This document shows, piece after piece, positions 6,968 through 11,984 of a stretch of 11,984 nt of DNA. Origin of the DNA: Parvularia atlantis (lineage: Eukaryota; Opisthokonta; Rotosphaerida); NCBI GenBank assembly GCA_943704415.1, contig CALSCO010000216.1:1-11984 (forward strand), read 5' to 3'. The notes beneath the pieces are model-generated. The model saw only the letters and a list, made by a program, of their open reading frames with translations. It did not search any database and was not told the DNA's origin. Position numbers and translations under genes: made by a program. Position 1 is the stretch's first letter. Each line of letters opens with the position of its first letter.

Positions 6968-8627
6968 TCAGACTAGTCGCTTATTGGTGAACAGATCCCT
7001 CACCCACGCCAGCCGCCGCTCGACGTGGGCGCAGACCGCGGTGTCCCAGCACGCCTGTACGCGCCGCTGAGCACGGGCGCGGCTCCACACGCGCTTATGT
7101 GCGCGCACCTCGGGCGACTTGGCCGCCTCGTGCTGATGAGCCTCGGTCGTGGACATGAGCACGATGTTGTCGGCCGTGGCAGGCTGCGCGTGCCGGGCGC
7201 GCGTGAGCATTAGCCGCACGTCCGCCGCGCGCGCAGTCCGCACCTGATCGCGCCGCCAGCGCACGTAAATGAGCTGGTCAAACGTGCGCGACACGGCCGA
7301 GCGCGCCCGCCAGACCTCCTCCGAGATCAGCTGGATGTCGTACGCGTCCAAGGGCACATCGTGCCTGCGCGTGCGGCACCTCGTGAGCGCGAGCAGAACA
7401 CAGCGAGCCGCGCACGCACGAGCCCTTGTAGTAGTCGCGCTCGCGCATGCGCAGCTTCTGCAGCCACTTGTCGTACAGATGCGCTCGCCCCTGCACACGG
7501 CGCGCACGGGTCAGTGTGCGACCGTCTGCCGGACCGTCTGCTGGTGCACGCAAGCTTGCCTTGAAGTGCAGCGCCTCGAGCTCCGTGCCGCCCAGGTGCT
7601 GCAGCACGTACGCGGCCATGGCGTTGCCAAACATCGCCGGGATGACGCCTGCGGTGCGCATGAGCATGGCCGGAGTCGCGCGCGCGGTGGGCGCTTTTGT
7701 CGTCCGCACCGAGCACAGGCATGATGCGCAGGCGAAAGTCCGGCATGACCTGGTACTCGTGCCGCTGCGCGAGCTGAGCCTCGTCGAGCGGCACCAGCTG
7801 CACCTTGGGTATCTCGGTCGAGAACACGCAGGGGATGCCCGAGGCGACACCGGCGCGCTTGAGGCGTGTGCGCACGGTGCGCGAGAGCGGGTCGGCTGAG
7901 CGCCGTGGGTGAGCGCGATCGGCCCCATCGGGAGTGCGCGCGCACACGCACAGAGCGTGTCGGCGATGTCGCTGATCTGGATGCGCGAGGGGTCGCCCTT
8001 GGCGCCGGCGCCCATCGAGCACATGACGGGGATGCCGTGCGTCTTGCAGTAGAGCAGCAGCGCGACCTTGGTCGGGATGTTGTCGATGCAGTCGAGCACG
8101 TAGTCGGGCCGGTCGGCGAGCAGCTCGGCGGCGTTGACCTCGCTGAACAGGGCCACGCGCGCGTCCACGTGCACGAACGGCGCGACGGCGGCAATGTGGC
8201 TGCGCAGCACCTCGACCTTGGGCCGGCCGACGTCGGCGCGCGCGGCCGCGGCGTGCCGGTTAAGCGACGAGAGCGTGACCTGGTCAAAGTCGACGATGCG
8301 CAGGCGCTGCACGCCGTTGCGTGCGAGCATGACCGCAGCGTGGCTGCCGACGCCGCCCGCGCCCACGACGACGACGAACGCGGCGCGCACGCGCGACACG
8401 GCCTCGGCGCCCATGAACGCCGTGTTGCGCGCGAGCTGCTCGGCCACGAGCGCCTCCTGCTCCTCGGGCGCGCCGCCGTCGGCCGTGCGCGCCACCACCG
8501 CCACCGCCGTCGCCGGCTCAGGTGCCCGGGCGGGCCACAGCAGTGCCGCCGCCACGGCCGCGCCCGCGACGGCGCCGACGGCCGCCGCCGCCGCCAGCCG
8601 CGCCAGGAGCGGCGCGTTGTCATCCAT
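6968..8627 (-). CDS. TCD1: tRNA threonylcarbamoyladenosine (t6A37) dehydratase, membrane-anchored
   Basis: Six exons: 8627-7952, 7895-7710, 7648-7560, 7490-7420, 7364-7244 and 7183-6968, giving 452 residues. The enzyme is an E1-like ATP-dependent dehydratase that cyclises t6A to ct6A at position 37 of ANN-decoding tRNAs (bacterial TcdA/CsdL; yeast Tcd1/Tcd2, which sit on the mitochondrial outer membrane). An N-terminal hydrophobic segment (about 7-32) fits such an anchor. The conserved core follows: EQLARNTAFMG, the nucleotide-binding GAGGVGS (89-95), VDFDQVTLSSLNRH (112-125), DCIDNIPTKV (179-188) and SMGAGAKGDPSR (204-215). Splicing restores LSRTVRTRLKRAG, PDFRLRIMPVLG and the C-terminal region with LISEEV and NIVLMST blocks. 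Intron 3 appears to be a GC-AG intron (AAG/GCAAGC donor). It is 69 nt long with no in-frame stop, so retention would also stay open. Introns 3 and 5 are the least certain. Tcd1 and Tcd2 cannot be told apart here. Confidence 0.9.
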
Positions 8628-8661
8628 CTAGAAGTGTGACACTTTGCTCGAACCTTCGTCC
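8628..8661. promoter_or_regulatory. 34-bp bidirectional promoter with a 13-bp perfect palindrome
   Basis: Only 34 bp separate the divergent start codons of the dehydratase (ATG 8627-8625, minus) and the HspBP1/Fes1 gene (ATG 8662, plus). The gap contains AAGTGT-G-ACACTT (8632-8644), a perfect inverted repeat around one base, in an AT-rich stretch that contrasts with the GC-rich flanks. Its half-site resembles a T-box half-site (AGGTGTGA), but that is only a resemblance. Transcription presumably starts within the gap or inside the neighbouring coding sequence, and 5' UTRs must be very short. Confidence 0.7.
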
Positions 8662-9924
8662 ATGACGTCCTCTGAGCCGCCGTCCGACGAGCCCCGCCGG
8701 CCGCGCAACTGGGCCGGGTGCGCGCCGTCGACCGCGCACACCGCACCGCGCACGTGCGCGCGTCTGACTTGCCGTGCGCGCCGCGGCAGCCTGCTTGACT
8801 GGTCGTCGCGCATGCACGATGGCACGCGCCAGTCCGAGTTCAAGGAGATGGACCCGGAGCGGCGCAAGTGGCTGCAGGAGGCGTTCAGCGCGCTCACTGT
8901 CGACGAGGTCAAGAAGATGCGCGAGGACCTGGCCATGCTCGCCGAGGACGACCTGGCCAAGCAGGCCGCGCTGGAGCAGCGCGAGCGCGCCCTGGGTGAT
9001 CTGCAGATGCTCGTCGAGAGCCTCGACAACGCGGCCGGTGCGCCGCCCGCAGCCGCGAGCACGAGCGCAGCGTGGCTCACCGCACCGGCGCACGCGCACG
9101 CAGATCTCACCAAGATCGGTGGGTGGCCCGTGCTGCTCGGCCGGCTCAAGGACGCCGCGCCGTCGATCCGCGCTGGCGCCGCCGACGTCCTCGCCACGGC
9201 GCTGCAAAACAACCCGCCCGTGCAGGCCTTTGCGCTCGGCAGCGACACGCTCCCGCAGCTCGTTGCGCTCATGGCCGACGTCGACGGCGGTGTGCGCAAG
9301 AAGGCTATGTACGCCATCTCTGGTGCGCCGCGCCCGGCGCTCGCACTCGCGCCCTCGCGCTCACGCGCCGGCGTCACGCGGTCAGGCTTCGTGCGCGAGT
9401 TTGAGCCGGCCGTCAAGGTCTTCCTCGAGGCCGACGGGCTTGAGGTGGTCAAGGCCGCGCTGGCCGACGACGTGCTGGCCGTGCGCATCAAGGCGCTGTT
9501 CCTCCTGCGCTTCCTCGCGCTCAACAGCCCCGGCTGTCGCGACCAGAGTGCGTGCGCTGCCCGTGTCGCGGCCGGCCGGCCTGACGAGTGTTTGCTGCGC
9601 AGTCCGCGAGCGCAGCATCCTCACGACCGTACTCGCGCTGGTCACGCAGGACGATCGCACACTGCGCGAGCAGGCCCTGTGCACGCTGCTGCTGCTAATC
9701 GAGGGCAACGCCGCCAACCTCGCCGTGTGCCAGGACAACCAGCACGGCCTGCGCAGGGTGCGTGCGCCGCGCGCCGCGTCCGCTCGTGCTCACACGCTGC
9801 GCAGAACGTCGACCGCATCATTCAGCAGGCCGACGCCCTCGCCGCCGAGGGCAAGCAGGACGAACTGGACGAGATGTCGGAGGAGTTGCAGTACGCGCGC
9901 GACCTCCGCGCCGCCTGTGCATAG
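8662..9924 (+). CDS. FES1: Hsp70 nucleotide exchange factor, HspBP1/Fes1 family
   Basis: Six exons: 8662-8717, 8790-9037, 9104-9322, 9386-9547, 9603-9757 and 9805-9924, giving 319 residues, similar to yeast Fes1 (about 290) and HspBP1 (about 360). The family uses armadillo repeats to clasp the Hsp70 ATPase lobe and speed ADP release. Evidence: LLDWSSRMHDGT near the N terminus corresponds to the LLxWS start of Fes1; DPERRKWLQEAFSAL matches HspBP1; the ARM core includes QMLVESLDNAADL, LGRLKDAAPSIRAGAADVLA then TALQNNP, RKKAMYAISGFVREFEP and IKALFLLRFLAL. The N-terminal join (NWAG to LLDW) is a 72-nt intron. The first three introns (72, 66, 63 nt) are multiples of three with no in-frame stop, so an unspliced reading stays open and could mislead gene callers. 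The C terminus is charged and coiled (ADALAAEGKQDELDEM). It is probably cytosolic. Confidence 0.93.
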   Translation: MTSSEPPSDEPRRPRNWAGCAPSTAHTAPRTCARLTCRARRGSLLDWSSRMHDGTRQSEFKEMDPERRKWLQEAFSALTVDEVKKMREDLAMLAEDDLAKQAALEQRERALGDLQMLVESLDNAAGAPPAAASTSAAWLTAPAHAHADLTKIGGWPVLLGRLKDAAPSIRAGAADVLATALQNNPPVQAFALGSDTLPQLVALMADVDGGVRKKAMYAISGAPRPALALAPSRSRAGVTRSGFVREFEPAVKVFLEADGLEVVKAALADDVLAVRIKALFLLRFLALNSPGCRDQSACAARVAAGRPDECLLRSPRAQHPHDRTRAGHAGRSHTARAGPVHAAAANRGQRRQPRRVPGQPARPAQGACAARRVRSCSHAAQNVDRIIQQADALAAEGKQDELDEMSEELQYARDLRAACA

Positions 9925-9990
9925 CATGTCTGCGCTGAAAAACACAGTCACGCTCAAGGCGTTACACAGAAGGAGGCCGAGCAAAACTGT
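9925..9990. other. 66-nt convergent intergenic region
   Basis: The gap between the HspBP1/Fes1 stop (9924) and the MDC1-like stop (9991, minus) is relatively A-rich on the plus strand (GAAAAACACAG, GCAAAACTG). It presumably holds both 3' processing sites. I see no AATAAA signal. Confidence 0.4.
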
Positions 9991-11984
9991 CTAACCCAGG
10001 CGGAACGCGTCCGGATCGAGCGACTGCTTGAGCACGCCGGTCAGGACGTAGTCGCTCTGGACGCACTCGTAGCCGCGCTTGCGCAGCTGCGCGACCCGCG
10101 CCCCGTCGCCCTCGGCACCGACGACGACCGTGCTAGGCGAGGCCGCGTGGCAAACAAAAGCCGCCTCCGACTCGACGATCTGGCACGGCGGTGAACACAT
10201 CGCGCGCACGCGGTCGCACGGCCCACGCACCTCGCCCCCCGCGCTCTCAACGATCAGTCGCAGTTCCGACGGCGGCGGCTTCGTCACGCCGGGCAGCACA
10301 AGCAGCCGGTAGCCCTCGAGCAGCGACTTGGCGCGGGCTGTGCGCGCACACAACGCGTGAGTATCAAGCTTGCGCGTGCGCGGCCCGCCGGACCGCGGCG
10401 CAGCGACTCTTGCAGCTTGAAGCCGTACTGCTTCTCGATCGCGCGCGAGTCCTTGTTGTCGAGCGCGTGCGCCTGCTCGTCTGGTGCGGCAAGGGCTCAG
10501 CGGTGCGCGGGGCCAAGGACGGACCGCACCGACGAGCCCGTTGACCCGCGAGCACGCCGCGATCCAGCTGGACGAGACAATCGGCTTGCCGCGCGCGAGC
10601 GCGCACAGGAATTTGACCGTGCGATGGATCTTGTCCTGTGCGCGATACAAGGTGAGCGGCACACGGCCAGGGACTTGGCAAGCGCGCGCACCGAGACGAG
10701 CAGCGTGCACTCCCCGGCCGACTCGACAAACGTCGCACCCAGCCGCTGCAGCAGCGCCTTGGACTCGGGCGCGACCGTGATGCCCGTCGTGCAGATCGCG
10801 ACCCTGCCCGCGGCGGCCTTGGCCCCGCGCACGGCACCACGCGGCGACGTGTTGGCGCGCGGCACCGGCGAGGCGGCCGGCTCAGGCTCGGGCTCGGCCC
10901 TGGACGCCGCCGCCTTGCCGCGGCCGCGGCGTGGCGCAGGCGTGGCGACGGCGGGCTCCAGCTCGGGTTCTGGCTCGAGTGCCGGCTCCGGGGCTGACGG
11001 AGGTGTCGTGGCCGGCTCGGGCACTGGCTCGGGTGCTGGCGGAGGTGCGGCGGCCTTGGCCTTTCCACGGCGAGCAGGAGCAGGTGCAGGCGCAGGCTCC
11101 GCGTCAGCAGGTGCGGCGGGCTTGGCACGGCCGCGGCGGGTCGCAGGCGCAGGCGCTGGCACGGGCACCGGCACAGGTGCAGGCGCGGGCGGCTCAGCGT
11201 CGTCAGCGACAGCCGCTTTGCCGCGTCCGCGGCGTGCGGGCGCAGCGGTGTCTGCACCGCGGCGGCGCTTGGCTTCGGGCTCGGGCGCGGCGACAGGCGC
11301 AGCGGCTGGCTTCGGTGTAGCAGCTGGGGCGGGCACGTTGTCTGCGTGGCTGCGCGGACGCTTGCGCGGCGCGGCATCGTCGTCGTCGCCGTGGTCGTCC
11401 TGGCTGTCGACTGAGGCACGCATGGGCGTTAGTTTTGCGCAACACAAAGCGTGCGGCCGTCGCACTGAGGGCCTTGCGTCCTCGGCGTCGCGCTAGCGAG
11501 GGCGCCGCCGGGGCCGCGTCCATGGCGTCGTCGGCCGGCGCGGCGCTAGGCGGCAGTTCCATTGGCGGTGGCAGGGGCTCATCGACCGTCGCAGCCTGGG
11601 TCGGGCTGCCGGCCGGCGACAGCGACGGTACGGCAAAGCGCACGCGTGGCGCAACAGCCGGTGCCGCGGTGGATGTCGTGACGGCCGCAGGTGGCGCCGT
11701 CTGCATGCGGGGTCAGCGCATGCAGTGCGACGCGGTCAAGCGCACCTCGCCCGCTTCGTCGACGTCCGTATCGTCGTCGCTGTGCGCCAGCACACTTGTG
11801 TCCACCGGTGCAGGAGGTGCGACAGGCGCGGTTCTGGGGGGTGCGTTGTCGTCCACGTCCGTGTCGGCGTCGCCGTCGTCCTGCACGAGCGTCGGCTGCA
11901 CGAGCGTCGGCTGCACGAGCGTCGGCTGCACGAGCGTCGGCTGCACGAGCGTCGGCTGCACGAGCGTCGGCTGCACGAGCGTCG
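9991..11984 (-). CDS. MDC1/PTIP-like tandem BRCT protein, 5' end outside the window
   Basis: Seven exons seen: 11984 (open)-11746, 11700-11466, 11410-10692, 10635-10530, 10480-10394, 10337-10231 and 10179-9991, giving 559 residues. Numbering is from the window edge. Residues 1-34 are a QPTLV repeat. Two acidic DTDVD(D/E) motifs lie at 40-45 and 71-76. Five RRGR/RGK basic motifs in Pro/Ala/Glu-rich sequence (about 150-325) resemble AT-hooks. A BRCT pair follows at about 360-455 and 467-559. BRCT1 keeps the phosphate-pocket Thr-Gly (366-367), Arg402 and Lys405 in HRTVKFL, equivalent to the residues by which MDC1 binds phosphorylated H2AX and its free C terminus. BRCT2 ends with DYVLTGVLKQSLDPDAFRL, very like MDC1 and PTIP. 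The inferred role is a nuclear scaffold at DNA breaks. MDC1, PTIP and fungal Brc1/Rtt107 share this BRCT pair; the acidic and basic repeats favour MDC1. The missing N terminus (FHA or extra BRCTs) would decide. Confidence 0.88.
11881..11984. repeat. 15-bp perfect tandem repeat, about 7 copies, running off the window
   Basis: The unit CTGCACGAGCGTCGG is repeated without any mismatch from 11881 to the window end (6.9 copies). Read on the minus strand in frame it encodes repeated QPTLV in the MDC1-like protein. Perfect identity implies recent expansion or homogenisation. The total copy number is unknown because the array is cut by the window edge. Confidence 0.95.

Noticed and set aside
7866-8639. 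A 257-codon plus-strand frame opposite the dehydratase
   Set aside because: It is antisense to a highly conserved E1-like core and shows no recognisable domain.
11881-11984. CRISPR array
   Set aside because: The copies are head to tail with no spacers, the unit is 15 bp, and it is in frame within a eukaryotic coding exon.
1-11984. Bacterial origin (high GC, frameshifted genes) or a set of pseudogenes
   Set aside because: Every apparent frameshift falls at a GT(GC)...CAG segment of 45-77 nt whose removal restores conserved protein sequence, and the families are eukaryotic. These are spliced genes, not broken ones.

Overview
This is a dense, GC-rich nuclear segment from a microbial eukaryote. 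I resolve six spliced protein-coding genes plus the 3' end of a seventh. The genes contain 34 very short introns (45-77 nt). All introns end in CAG, and 29 of 34 start with GTGCG. Many carry a CTGAC/CTAAC/CTCAC branch-like motif near the 3' end. Reading frame is kept across every junction I propose, and most joins restore continuity with conserved protein families, so the models are better supported than any single ORF. The gene set includes a Tcd-type tRNA dehydratase (known in fungi and plants, absent from animals as far as I recall), a VIPAS39/SPE-39 protein (absent from yeasts), an HspBP1/Fes1 exchange factor, and a single-pass receptor with a cytoplasmic SH3 domain. That mix suggests a non-animal opisthokont such as a GC-rich zoosporic fungus, or a related protist. 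The lineage is an inference and is not settled by the sequence.

Layout: (1) 72-232 (+) is the last exon of an unrecognised gene. (2) 348-2374 (+) is a type II membrane glycosyltransferase of family GT61, in 3 exons. (3) 2484-4218 (-) is a signal peptide / Cys-rich CGxCGG / transmembrane / SH3 / Pro-rich receptor, in 8 exons. (4) 4447-6961 (+) is a VIPAS39/SPE-39 homologue with an added N-terminal NPF-UBA-polyQ region, in 10 exons. (5) 6968-8627 (-) is a tRNA threonylcarbamoyladenosine dehydratase with an N-terminal membrane anchor, in 6 exons. (6) 8662-9924 (+) is an HspBP1/Fes1 Hsp70 exchange factor, in 6 exons. (7) 9991 to beyond 11984 (-) is an MDC1/PTIP-like tandem-BRCT protein, truncated by the window edge, 7 exons seen.

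From gene 2 on, the strands alternate strictly, giving convergent and divergent pairs with tiny gaps: 109, 6 and 66 nt between convergent stops, and 228 and 34 nt between divergent starts. The 34-nt gap holds a perfect 13-bp palindrome. The genes do not form one pathway. They look like housekeeping and cell-biology genes (secretory glycosylation, cell-surface signalling, endolysosomal trafficking, tRNA modification, chaperone cycling, DNA-damage response) packed closely together.

The most notable items are the receptor architecture, the UBA-SPE-39 fusion, the MDC1-like protein with DTDVD motifs and a perfect 15-bp tandem repeat, the near-uniform GTGCG donor, and the 34-bp bidirectional promoter.
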